A stretch of 64,000 nt of DNA from Agaricus subrufescens (GCA_029945375.1 CM057058.1:682001-746000), one strand, 5' to 3'. Shown: positions 37,031 to 48,307, counted from the stretch's first letter. Notes: generated by a model from the letters alone, not told the origin. Numbers and translations are program-made.

Positions 37031-37095
37031 TGTGAGGCATGTCACACAGCCATCCTGCACCGCATTACAACCAACACTGATAGAGCACCTGACAG
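37031..37095 (-). promoter_or_regulatory. TGTGAGGCATGTCACA palindrome and GCACCTGACA box upstream of N9
   Basis: The palindrome at 37031-37046 starts exactly 76 bp upstream of the ATG, the same spacing as at N10. The degenerate box TAGAGCACCTGACAG lies at ~37081-37095. Confidence 0.48.
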
Positions 37096-37867
37096 TTGAC
37101 TGCAAACCAGAGACAAATCTTTTTTTACAGTTTGAACTTGATGTATCTCACATTCCCTCCGCCCGCTCAGAGACAATGACTGTTTTAGAAAGGCGGGCAA
37201 TGGATCCTCGCATCTATCAAACTAGACTATATCAGGATATTACCAGCAAGTTTGCCGCCCCAGGGGTAGCATGCATTGCCTTTCCTGCGGGCTGATCCGA
37301 TATGCGCATGACCGTCGACATATTCGATGCTTACAAGACCCCAATTTCAACCATGTCCCCAGAGTCCTCGAAGCCCTGTTCTGAAGAAAACCCAAGACAA
37401 ATAATGATTCATGAGTTATCGTAGATAGTACCATTGTTTATACCACGGATACATAGTACTCGACTGTCCAGAATGAAAAAATCGATATCTCCACCCTGAA
37501 ACACCGTCATCCGGATCAATGAATGAAAACTCCACATATTGGACCCGAGTCTGATCAACGAAAACCGCAGCAACTGTATCACAGTTGTTTATAACGTGAC
37601 GAGCAAATCATTGTGAGCAGTGAATGCAGTCAAGACTGGCATGGTCAGGTGAACAAAAGAACCCAACCCATTCCTTATGAGATTGCTGATGCGTAACAAC
37701 ATGAAAACGAGGAATGTTTGTATCCGCGTCATCTTCGGTAGGCGAGTCTGGGTGGTAATACCTTTCGCTGCCGGTCCTGTAAACCCCATAATTTGTATTT
37801 GGTATGCTAGATCGGCCGAGATTCAGCAACTTGAACTCCCAACAAGGACTGAACTATATATTACTCA

Positions 37868-38223
37868 CACGGCGGACAATTAGCTGTCAAATGGAGGTAG
37901 GGGGTTTGATGTCAAGCGGTTTGTCAGATCGTCGGCAACCATTGATGCGCCATGTCACAGGTGTGACGTGGATCCTCTTAGCATATATTAGACTACTTAC
38001 TAGGCTTACCTGGAGTTAGTATAGGAAATACAACAAGTATCAGTGCTTGTCTCGTATCTGGAAGTCCTTGTAACAGCCATAAGGCCCGTACATTGGCTCA
38101 TTCATATCACCCGACTTCTGAAGCGTGACAGATGAGGTAATTGACTCCTGATTTGACGCATCAGTATTGTACCACTTGACATCAAACCCGCTACCTCCAT
38201 TTGACAACTGTTTGTCCGCCGTG
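37868..38223. mobile_element. MITE-like element with CACGGCGGAC ends (356 bp)
   Basis: Inverted ends of about 54 bp start CACGGCGGACAA. A 3-bp direct repeat TCA lies at 37865-37867 and 38224-38226. It is inserted at the E4/intron-4 border of the relic NACHT copy. The end sequence and duplication length match the 22503-23114 element, so both probably belong to one CACTA-like family (inferred). A 76-codon minus-strand ORF across it is not considered real. Confidence 0.75.
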
Positions 38224-38246
38224 TCACTTCGCAAGAGGCATCCCAG

Positions 38247-38996
38247 CAGGCTCCTACCCAGCTCGCTCACGTGCGTACGTCCTTATAGCGGACTCAACCA
38301 AACACGAACAAAGTAAGGGTTTGCTAACGCAGTTAGCGGCTGGCACCATATGCGTTTCGGGCATCACCGAGGGTATCCCACGGTGTAACGCTGCTCTTCC
38401 GCTCGATTTTTGCAGATCCATTTGAGTCATTGATAGTGAATTTATTGTATAGTATGTCATATTAAGGCTTTTTCTGCCTTCTAAGCACAGTTTTACATTA
38501 TCCCTCACGGTTCTGTTGACCTCAACATGTGAACTTCCTCATATATAATGAATTTAAGTATATCAGCACCAAAATGCTTGTGATTTTGAAAATTATATTA
38601 TAACGCTCTCCGGGACTAGTTAGGCTACTGATATACCAGTTTTTATTATACGTTTATTTGCAAACGATGTCAAAAACATCTTTGTTCACTCGCGTGACAG
38701 AGCCCATCAGAGCGCATCAACATCGTGGGAATTACATCCTTTTGTTATGCTGCTTCCGATGTTTGGATTCCAGCTGGTATAAAAGTTGAGTTTATATTTA
38801 TAGACCATATAATAGTAAATTATGTTTTCAAAAGGCCAGTTTATCGAGTAGATGCCCAACAATGAGGTAGACACCTGAACTGAAGGTGAACTGAAGGGAA
38901 GTCACATCAATTTGATGCCGGTGATGCCCGATTAACCTTTGGTGCGATAAGTTCTGACTAAGCGCACGTGCAGTAAGCGAGCTGGGTAGGAGCCTG
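38247..38996. mobile_element. non-autonomous relative of the DUF6589/RecQ transposon (750 bp)
   Basis: Ends are CAGGCTCCTACCCAGC on the left and its reverse complement on the right. The perfect 9-bp direct repeat gcatcccag lies at 38238-38246 and 38997-39005. The ends match those of the 6.1-kb element. An inner stretch near 38337-38370 also resembles that element's inner terminal block (GGCTGGC...CATCAC). There is no coding capacity. It interrupts E4 of the relic NACHT copy. Confidence 0.87.
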
Positions 38997-39148
38997 GCAT
39001 CCCAGATGTTTGGGCCCTTGGTAGTACTTCCTGTAGGGCTAGTAACTCGATCTTTCAGACATTTGTCTTCCCCGTACAAGTAACCCGTATTAGAGCTGAG
39101 TAGCACAAATGACATCAGCGAATGCTTGCTACAAACGATAATTCTCTA

Positions 39149-41786
39149 CTACGCATCGACACCACTCGGACATCCAGAATGTAAAAACCGGTATCTCCAC
39201 TCCGATACTCCGTCATCTGGATCGACAAAAGAGACCTCTACATAACACATTTGAGTCAAATCAACGAAAACCATAGCAGGTAAATCAAGGTTATTCATGA
39301 AGTGGCGTGCAAAGCGTCCCGAGCATTGAACACAGGCAGCAGTTCTGCCTAAATGTTTGGCATGTTCTTTAACCCATCCCTGATGAGCTTGTTGAAGCGC
39401 AGCAATATGGGACTGAGGGAGGCCTGAATCTTCATCATCCTCGTTATCTTGAATCTCCGAGTCAACTAGAGTCTCCGAGTCAACTTGAGCCTCCGCGCCA
39501 ACTTGAGAATAGTGTTTAAACGACGTTGACCATCCTTGCCACTGATCCGAACCGTTGGAGTCCTGCCTTGCATGCTAAATGAGCTAATATTCAGTAAACT
39601 CTTGACAGTCGCTGGATGACAACTCACTTTGCAAGCGGAATCCCAATAGTCTGAAACTGGGCTATTACTTCCGGTAGGAGCCGTCAATCGTAACGCAATA
39701 CCTCCACAGACTGCCGCAAAATCAAACGCCCGCAGAGGCACAGCCTTCAACTTGCCAAGTTTTGCTAGTTCCTGACGAAAATGGTCCTATGAGAGCTTTA
39801 GCATTCAACATGGTATAAATGCTAGTGATACTTACAAAGGTGCAGTCTCGCAATTGATAAAATGGAAAGCCGAACGTGGGTATAGAGAAGCGTATGGTCA
39901 GCGCATGAAAGCAGGATATGCTCTTTGTAAGAGAGGTGTTACGCTTAGAGAACCTTGTCTCTACATGACGAACTGCCGTCGTATATAACTCGGTCCGCAT
40001 CTGCTCATCTTTCACGTCGAAACACTGATCAGCAGGCCACGAAAGTGAAATATTTCGGCATTGACCGTTCATGACACCACCCCAAAGCTTGATATCGGCA
40101 ACTCCAGCCACGCTATCGCAATCTCCTTGGAGTTCCTCTATAATTTTCAATGCGGCGTGATCACAGAGCTGGAGAAACTCGGATTCAACATCATGAGAAA
40201 ACCTTGATCGCTTGAAGTCTCGTAAGAAGTCGTCAAACGACTTATGATAGGATGAAACTTTATCATCGGCTTGATTAGGCTTTGGGATCTTCATAACAGC
40301 GTGTAGATGCTGAATAGCGTCATATGCGTCGTCCTCCGTCAACTCGAGTGCATTGCACCTCATGCGGAACCCGGCATGTTGGAAATTGGACTCAAAACCC
40401 ATGAGTAGCAATTTTCTGGTGTTCATCATGACATCATCCTGGACGTTGGAAAGAATTATCTTGTACAACACATCGAGTCGATCCATCGGGTGCTCCACTC
40501 CCGCCCCGTGATCCTTTGTGGTAGCATCAATAGTTTCGAGTACACGACGGAGCTGAGCAGCCGGGCCTGCACGGGTAGGATCGCCAATATACCGGATTAC
40601 GGTTGCAGCATACGCGAAGAGCCCTCCCGCAGCTGAGGCGATCTTTGTGAAATCATGCTCCAAGGGCCACTCTTGCTTGTGTCTGAGCGTAGGGTGATCA
40701 AGTTTGATTTTGCTTAGCTCGTCACGGAGATATCGTTGAACTTCTTCGCATGCTTCGTCAGTATCAATCACCATTTCCTCCTTGGAGTATACTGGTTGTA
40801 CTTTTGTTCTCTCGAAAAACGACGTGATATGAGACTCGGGGCGACTGGCAACGATCCATGCGATAGGGGAGGAAGGGCATTCAATGCAGAAATTGGAGAT
40901 CAACTCGAGGAGCTTGAGTTGAGTGAGGATATTATCGCACTCGTCGAGGCCATCAATGACCACTAGGAATCGACGAGAGGGCTCAAAGATGCGGTTTAGA
41001 ACGAATGGTTCAACAATAAACTTGTCGAACTGTACCGATAATGATTTGTGAAGAAGAGACGGATCAAGACTGATCTGATCACGGATGAAGCGATGATAGG
41101 GCACACATTTGACGGCGAGCTGGTATGCAATCGTGATGATAGCCTTTTTCCCATCCTTCCGTCCATTTATGGAAAGGAAGATAGAGGCAAAGGTGACGCC
41201 ATTAGGAGCCTTTTCGGTGACCATCTGCACGACCGCAGATTTCCCAACGCCAGCGGGACCAACCACCCATCGCAACTTTCCTTCGTTGTCACATTCGTTG
41301 ATAAAGTCGAGGCAACGTTGTATGATGGCTAGGCGAGTTCCAGGGTGACACCGTGGGGGAGGATCGCGGGCGGATGAATCGAACTCGGCTCCAATTATTG
41401 TTTCTTGTAAAAGCTCCTTCATGACTAGCAGAGGCATCAGTCACAGCACATATTACAACGTTGACAGCCCTTACAGTTGTCCCCGCCGAAAATGTTCTCA
41501 ATAAATGACGTATCTTTCACAATAAAATGTTGCGCTTGGTGAAACATCTGTTGTGACGAACATTTTGAGAAGAAGCTACGCAGTTCAACAAGACACTCAC
41601 GCTTGTCCTTTGATAGCTTGATGCCTGTCTTTCAGAAGGCGAATGAGCAGGTATGTCTACATCAACAAGTAAAGGAGATGTCTTGGAAGCGGGAGACGAA
41701 GAAGCAAAGGCTGAAGAGACATGTTTTGTGAAGCGGGAAAGCCAAGGGGTGTGACTCTTGGAGGCCGCGGGGGATTTGTCGGACAT
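39149..41786 (-). CDS. NACHT-domain NLR-like protein N10
   Basis: Exons are 41786-41601, 41547-41475, 41424-39836, 39786-39628 and 39574-39149, about 810 residues. E1 is short (62 codons, MSDKSPAASKSHTPWLSRF...). E2 is 73 nt, one codon shorter than usual, because the acceptor is placed directly before ATGTTT (MFHQAQHFIVKD). E3 has GPAGVGKS, LVVIDGLDECDN, IVASRPESH and YHKSFDDFL. E5 is the longest (141 codons). It contains a short internal duplication, with Glu-Ser/Val-Asp-rich units repeated around 39440-39500. It is sister to N9, including the upstream region. No lesion is seen. Confidence 0.86.
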
Positions 41787-41861
41787 GCTCGAAGACGGGC
41801 AAGGGAGGAATGGGAAAAGTGATCCCATCCCCCGTTTATATACAATGATGGCCATTACAGA

Positions 41862-41945
41862 TGTGAGGCATGTCACACAGCCTTGCTTCTAAGTCATGCA
41901 TCGCATTCCAATTCACATTGATAGAGCGCCTATCAGCCATTTTGA
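41862..41945 (-). promoter_or_regulatory. TGTGAGGCATGTCACA palindrome and GCGCCTATCA box upstream of N10
   Basis: The palindrome at 41862-41877 starts 76 bp upstream of the ATG. The AGAGCGCCTATCA box lies at 41933-41945. Both are arranged as at N9. Confidence 0.5.
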
Positions 41946-42806
41946 CAGTCGGCTGCAAACAAGAGACAATTCTTCTTTCCGGTTTGGACATTCTTCCATA
42001 TATTATATTATAGCGCTCTATGTATCTCACATTCCCTCAACGCGCTCAGAGATAGGAACTGTTTTAGAAAAGCGAGGCAATGGGTTCAATCTTGCATTCG
42101 TCATCGAACTAGACTACATCAAGATATAGATATAACCGGCAAGTTTTGCGACCCTCCCTTGGGGTGCAACCTGGCTATCCTAGTCGGCCAAATAACCGTT
42201 ACACCAAAAGGGACATAACAGAATATCTTAGATATTCCGCAACCGACTAGTATATATGCTGTAAGCTGAGGCTTACATGGGGTGGCATACATTGCCTTTC
42301 CTGCGGGTTCATCCATTATGCGCATGATCGTTCGACATATTCCATTCTTACAGCACCCCGCGTTCAACCGTGTCGCCAGAGGCCTCTAAGCTCTGCGGTT
42401 CTGAAGAAAGCACTTCTTGTTGTTGACAATATATGGCCCATGTGTGTGGACCATTCAAGCTGATTCTTAAGTGTGAAACAACCCAGGATAAGAAATAGTT
42501 TAGATACAAACCTATCTACAAGGTGGTGATGCCTGTAGAAGTTGATTGGCCGACTTTTTCGGTCCTTCCGCAAACCTTCAACCAGCTTGGATGATCCACT
42601 CAGGCAAAACCGTGACATTCCAACCTGACGTTCGTCCAGCATCGACGTATCTTCCAACACCTACTCAGTTAATATACTTCTCAAACCTGAAATCCTTCGC
42701 TGTGGATCCGCGCAGTCGTATTCCTTCACAAAAGTAATCTATCTTCAGCTAAGTAGTATAAATTGATGTCAATAAGTCAACATTACAAGCAACGAAGTAT
42801 ATACTA
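41946..42806. other. intergenic N10-N11, duplicated from the N9 upstream region
   Basis: 42000-42395 is homologous to 37120-37390 upstream of N9. It carries an extra segment of about 130 bp (~42145-42278) not found there. No gene was recognised. Confidence 0.5.
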
Positions 42807-45765
42807 TCACACATCAACACCAGTCGGAAGTCCAGAATGTAAAACCTATATCTCCACTGCGAAACCCCGTCACCGGGATCGACAAACGACACCTCTACAT
42901 AACACATCCCAGTCGAATCAACGAAAACCATAGAAGACACATCCAAGTTGTCCATAAATTGACGCGCAAAGCGCCGCGAACAATGAATACAAGCAACAGT
43001 AGCATGCTTACTAGATTGATCCGACGCATACCAACTTTCATGAGTTGGTTGACGCGTAGCAATATTGAACCGGGGTATATCGGCATCTCCAACACCCGCG
43101 TCAACCCGATAATACCTCTTGAATTCGGTAGACCATCCTCGTAGTTGCTGAAATGCGCCCATTCGTCTCTTCGAATGCTGCATCACCGAAGGTTCAGCGA
43201 CCGCTCTGGCAACTAATGAATCATAACTTACTTCACAAGATTGAATCCAAGGATTTGTGGCTTTGACATTCTTTCCAGTAGGACTCACAAACAGTAGCTC
43301 GATGTCCCCACAAATGGCGGAGTAATCAAAAGCCCGAAGGGGCACTTGCCTCAACCTGCCGAGCTTTGTAAGTTCGTCGCGAAACACATCCTAATGCAAC
43401 ATTTTAGTATGAGAAATAGAACAGAGCTGGGAGGGACTTACAAGCGCACCGTCTCGTAATCTATAAAACGGGAAATTGTCATCGGGTACAGCAAAACGTG
43501 TAGTCAACGCATGGAAACAGGATAAACGGCCGTGAAAGATCCCATTGCCGTTGAAGTACTTGCATACCCAGTTCAATGTATTGCCGTACAAATTGGTCCG
43601 TAACTCCCGATCAGTTATACGAAAACGCTGATCACAGGCCATGAAAGTGGAATGACATCACAAGAACTCTGGGGATCACCACCAGTACCTTTGCTACCAG
43701 TTACGCCGCCAAATTCGTACGGAACCTCCTCTAGGATTTTCAACGCGGTGCGATGGCATAGTAGTAGACCCTCATACATAAAGTTGTGGGAAAATCCTGA
43801 ACGCTTGAAGTCGAAAAGGAAGTCTTCGAATGATTTATGATAGTATGAGAGGGATACATCGTCGGCTTTATCAGGCTCAGGTATCCTGATGACAGCGGAT
43901 AGATAACGGATAGCATCATAAGCATCATCCTCCGTCAATCCCAGGGCATTGCATTGTCCACGGAATCCAGCGCCTTTGAAAAGGCCCCGCGCAGAAACAA
44001 GTAGCATTTTGCGGGTGCTGATCATGACGTTGTCGGGGACGTGGAAAAGGATCCTCTTGTACAACAAATCGAGCCGACACATCGGGTAGTCATTACTCGC
44101 CATATGATCACTCGAGTTTGCGTCAATGGTCTCTATCACACGACGGAGCCGAGCCACCGGGTCTCCATGGTTAGTTCCATGGTTAGGGTCGCCGATATAT
44201 CGGACCACCGTCGCAGCGTATGCAAATGGCCCCGCCGCAGCCGAGGCAATTTTGGCAAATTCGTATTCCAATGGCCATTCTCGCTTGTGACTGAGTACAG
44301 AATTTGCGAGCTTGATCTTCTTCAGCTCTGTATGGAGATACCGATGAACATCTTCACAAACTTCGTCAGAATCAATCTCTATCTCTTCCTTCGTGTATGC
44401 ACGCTGGAATTCAGGTTTGTCGAAAAATGATGTGATGTGAGGCTCGGGACGACTAGCGATAATCCATGCGATGGGAGAGATGGGGTATGTGATACAGAAA
44501 TCTGAGATCAGCTCGAGAAGTTTTCGCTGAGTAAGCGGGTTATCGCATTCGTTGAGGCCATCGATTGCAATTAGGAACCGACCAGGGGGGGTGAAGACAT
44601 GGTCAAGCATAAATGGCTCAACAATAAGCTTCCTGAACTGTAATGATAATGGTTTTCGAAGGAGGGCCGGGTCGCGGTTAATCTGATCCCGGATGAATCG
44701 ACGATAGGATTCACTCTTGACGGCAAGCTGGTAGGCAATGGTCAGGATAATTTTTGCCCCATCTCTGCGCCCATTGACAGAGAGGAAAACTGAAACAAAG
44801 ACAACATCATTGGGGACCTTTTTAGTGACCATCTGGACGATTGCGGATTTTCCAACGCCTGCAGGACCAATTACGCAACGCAACTTTCCTTCATCCTGAC
44901 ATTCCGTAATGAAGTCGAGGCACCGCTGTGCAATGGCTGCGGAAGTTTCTGGGAGACATGGTGGGAGAGGGCCGTGGGCGGAACAGGCAAATTCGGCACC
45001 AATTATCGTCTCTTGCAGCAGGTTCTCCATGACTAGTAGAGATAACAGTAAGCGATTGCCTTAGAATATAAATAATCCTCACAATTGTCCACGACGGGTT
45101 TATGATCGTTTGATAAGGCGGTATTCCCAAAGAGATTGTGAACTCTATTAAACATATACTGGTATGGATGATGTGAGGGAGCGTTTCGGATTCAATACAA
45201 CGCTTACACTTGGCCCCTGAAAGACCGACGTTTGTTCCGCTGGCAGTTGGGGTAGCGGAAGGGGCGCGAGACATTTAGGTGAAAAGTTTTGACAAATAGA
45301 TTCTCCTAAGTGATTGGCAGGTCGTTGAGGAATTAGTGCCGAGCCAGGGCAAGGGGCATTTGCGGCGGAAGGGGGGGATAGAGAGGACTCGGTATCTGTA
45401 TGATGACCCAGTGTATCCAATCCTTCCGCTTCATCAAGGAATAAAAGAGGTTGTTGGCTAGAAGGAGACTCCAGAGGCGAAGGGGGTAAGGTTGGTGATG
45501 CATGCGAGGGAATGGAAATCGTAATGGAGCGAGGGGGGGCGTTTGAAATTGAGGAGCGGGGAGGGGTGTCCTCGGGTACGACGTCGGTATATGCTTGGAG
45601 GACAGGTATGACTAGGCTCTCTGCACTGTCACGCGGCAAAAGAGAATACTGGTAATAAGGAGACGCTGGAGGTGAAGATGAGCCAGTGGAGGAGACACGC
45701 TTGTGGACGAGAGAAAGCCAAGAAGAGAGGCGAGGTACGCAGCACAAAGAAAAGTCGCCCGACAT
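42807..45765 (-). pseudogene. degenerate NACHT NLR-like gene N11
   Basis: Exons by homology are 45765-45208, 45158-45083, 45032-43442, 43390-43232 and 43177-42807. E1 (186 codons) starts MSGDFSLCCVPRLSS and ends FQGPSVS. E2 is changed (RVHNLFGN in place of GAHNFVVN). Walker A GPAGVGKS remains, but Walker B reads LIAIDGLNEC, with the usual Asp of DGLDE replaced by Asn, and the HPGTRLAI stretch is altered. E3 is 1591 nt, one short of the paralog frame. A base is missing near 43635, where others read CACCAGG. E5 is also one base short near 42845, so the WRYRF reading frame leaves the conserved LHSG ending. With two frameshifts and active-site change, it is most likely a pseudogene. Confidence 0.8.
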
Positions 45766-45860
45766 CCTTGAGGGAGGATCAAAGGAAGACGAGAGAACCT
45801 AGGTGGCCATCGAAGACAAGAGGAATGTCACGCGAATGTCCTGCGTTACATACTTCAACA

Positions 45861-45873
45861 GGAGCGCCTATCG
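45861..45873 (-). promoter_or_regulatory. GCGCCTATCG box upstream of N11
   Basis: GGAGCGCCTATCG, 96 bp upstream of the N11 ATG. The palindrome of the neighbouring copies is reduced to AATGTCACGCG near 45824. Confidence 0.35.
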
Positions 45874-46091
45874 TCTCCAAATATCTCTTGACACCCACCC
45901 GTCAGCTGCTGACAGCCAGCTCGATGTGTTTTCCAGGACGAGACCGCGCTCGACTATTCATGGACGTTATGCATAATTGGCGTCGCTGACACGTGGTGTT
46001 TTATTAAGGGTTGAGTGCGGGACAGCGATTGTCCTGAAGACACACGTGCTCCTGAACCTTAGTACGTAACCGGCACTTCACGTCCTTTGTG

Positions 46092-46230
46092 GGGCAGGGG
46101 ACGTTTGCATGACGCATGAGGCTCGCACGCGGGGTGGTCACAAGTGCAAACGCGGGGTCGTGTGTCTGACTCTCACGGTCTCAATAGGGATACCCTATAT
46201 AGCAGACATATGGACAGTACAATAGTATTC
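46092..46230 (+). repeat. left terminal inverted repeat of the 14.2-kb element
   Basis: Reverse complement of 60197-60332 at roughly 80% or better overall. The outer part is highly conserved apart from the terminal ~11 bp. Confidence 0.82.
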
Positions 46231-46329
46231 ATGGGAGACAGTACATTAGTACTCGTAAATTGCCATAGTCAGAATCATGTTTCATCATAATAGTATCATA
46301 GTTCAAATATCCATAGAAGGAGGAAGTAC

Positions 46330-48185
46330 TATGATACTCTGCCTGCCACTGAGTGTAGGGTACTGTAATACCCTGCCTGCCACTGGGTGTAGAATACCAT
46401 AGTACTCTGCCTGCCACTGAGTGTAGAGTACCATAGTACTTTGCCTGCCACTGAGTGTAGGGTACTGTGGTACTCTGCCTGCCACTAGGTGTAGAGTACC
46501 GTAGTACTCTGCCTGCCACTGGGTGTAGAGTACCATAGTACTCTGCCTGCCACTGGGTGTAGAGTACCATGGTACTCTGCCTGCCACTGAGTGTAGAGTA
46601 CCGTGGTACTTTGCCTGCCACTGGGTGTAGAGTATGATAGTACTCTGCCTGCCAGTGGGTGTAGAGTACTGTAGTACTCTGCCTGCCACTGGGTGTAGAG
46701 TACCATGGTACTCTGCCTGCCACTGAGTGTAGAGTACTGTGGTACTCTGCCTGCCAGTGGGTGTAGAGTACCGTAGTACTCTGCCTGCCACTGGGTGTAG
46801 AGTACCGTAGTACTCTGCCTGCCACTGGGTGTAGAGTACCGTAGTACTCTGCCTGCCACTGGGTGTAGAGTACCGTGGTACTTTGCCTGCCACTGGGTGT
46901 AGAGTATGATAGTACTCTGCCTGCCAGTGGGTGTAGAGTATGATAGTACTCTGCCTGCCAGTGGGTGTAGAGTACCATGGTACTCTGCCTGCCACTGGGT
47001 GTAGAGTACCATGGTACTCTGCCTGCCACTAAGTATAGAGTACTGTGGTACTTTGCCTGCCACTGGGTGTAGAGTATGATAGTGGTCTGCCTGCCACTGA
47101 GTGTAGAGTATCATGGTACTCTGCCTGCCACTGGGTGTAGAGTACTGTGGTACTCTGCCTGCCACTGAGTGTAGAGTACCGTGGTACTTTGCCTGCCACT
47201 GAGTATAGAGTATCATGGTACTCTGCCTGCCACTGAGTGTAGAGTACCATAGTACTCTGCCTGCCACTGGGTGTAGAGTACCATAGTACTCTGCCTGCCA
47301 CTGAGTGTAGAGTACCGTGGTACTTTGCCTGCCACTGGGTGTAGAGTATCATGGTACTCTGCCTGCCACTGAGTGTAGAGTACCATAGTACTCTGCCTGC
47401 CACTGGGTGTAGAGTACCATAGTACTCTGCCTGCCACTAAGTGTAGAGTACCATGGTACTCTGCCTGCCACTGAGTATAGAGTACTATGGTACTCTGCCT
47501 GCCACTGAGTGTAGAGTACCATAGTACTCTGCCTGCCACTGAGTGTAGAGTACCATGGTACTCTGCCTGCCACTGGGTGTAGAGTACCATAGTACTCTGC
47601 CTGCCACTGGGTGTAGGGTACCATAGTACTCTGCCTGCCACTGAGTGTAGAGTACTGTGGTACTTTGCCTGCCACTGAGTGTAGAGTACCATAGTACTCT
47701 GCCTGCCAGTGGGTGTAGAGTACTGTGGTACTTTGCCTGCCACTGGGTGTAGAGTACCATAGTACTCTGCCTGCCACTGAGTGTAGAGTACCATAGTACT
47801 CTGCCTGCCAGTGGGTGTAGAGTACCATGCTACTCTGCCTGCCACTGACTGTAGAGTACCATAGTACTCTGCCTGCCACTGGGTGTAGGGTACCATGGTA
47901 CTCTGCCTGCCACTGAGTGTAGAGTATCGTGGTACTCTGCCTGCCACTAAGTGTAGAGTACCATAGTACTCTGCCTGCCACTAAGTGTAGAGTACCATGG
48001 TACTCTGCCTGCCACTGAGTGTAGAGTACTGTGGTACTTTGCCTGCCACTGAGTGTAGAGTACCATAGTACTCTGCCTGCCAGTGGGTGTAGAGTACCAT
48101 GGTACTCTGCCTGCCACTGAGTGTAGAGTATCATGGTACTCTGCCTGCCACTGGGTGTAGAGTACTGTAGTACTCTGCCTGCCAT
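46330..48185. repeat. 34-bp minisatellite array, about 55 copies
   Basis: Tandem units of 34 bp, each with the palindromic core GAGTAC-N4-GTACTC (N4 mostly CATA, CATG, CGTA or TGTG) joined by CTGCCTGCCACT and GGTGTA. Variation is concentrated in the N4 centre and a few linker bases. Because 34 is not a multiple of three, long open frames run through it in several phases. These are not genes. It lies just inside the left end of the 14.2-kb element. Confidence 0.92.
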
Positions 48186-48307
48186 TGCTAACTATCATGT
48201 AAACCATGTAATCTGTTATTTACCTTACTATGACTTGACTTAATTGGAATTAACCACATTCCTAATGCCCTAAATAAACAGCATAAACAAGAAATTAATT
48301 CCATTAT

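Larger units (their letters stand above)
37446..39065 (-). pseudogene. relic twelfth NACHT-family copy (E4-E5 only) with two nested insertions
   Basis: Between N9 and N10 lies a lone 3' end of the same gene family. An E5-like segment runs from ~37810 down to ~37446. It keeps CIHCS, YVEFSFIDPDDGVS and WRYRFFHSG, but has a stop where paralogs have Arg and at least one frameshift. Intron 4 ends at 37861-37866. A CACGGCGG element (37868-38223) interrupts the exon-intron border. About 20 bp of E4 follow, then the 750-bp element 38247-38996, then more of E4 (~39006-39062: TSPTGSTTKGPNIWDASC when the insertions are set aside). Nothing of E1-E3 is present. This copy is dead. Confidence 0.8.

Noticed and set aside
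38040..38270. 76-codon minus-strand ORF
   Set aside because: It spans the end of one MITE, a piece of relic exon 4 and the start of another MITE.
46330..48185. CRISPR-like array
   Set aside because: Regular units are present, but the spacers are not unique and the linkers are near-identical. The host is a eukaryote and no cas genes are present.
46229..48207. Several long minus-strand ORFs (up to 278 codons) of a repeating ~34-residue peptide
   Set aside because: They arise because a 34-bp satellite without stops is open in several frames at once. Overlapping frames give the same peptide, and there is no start context or flanking exon.
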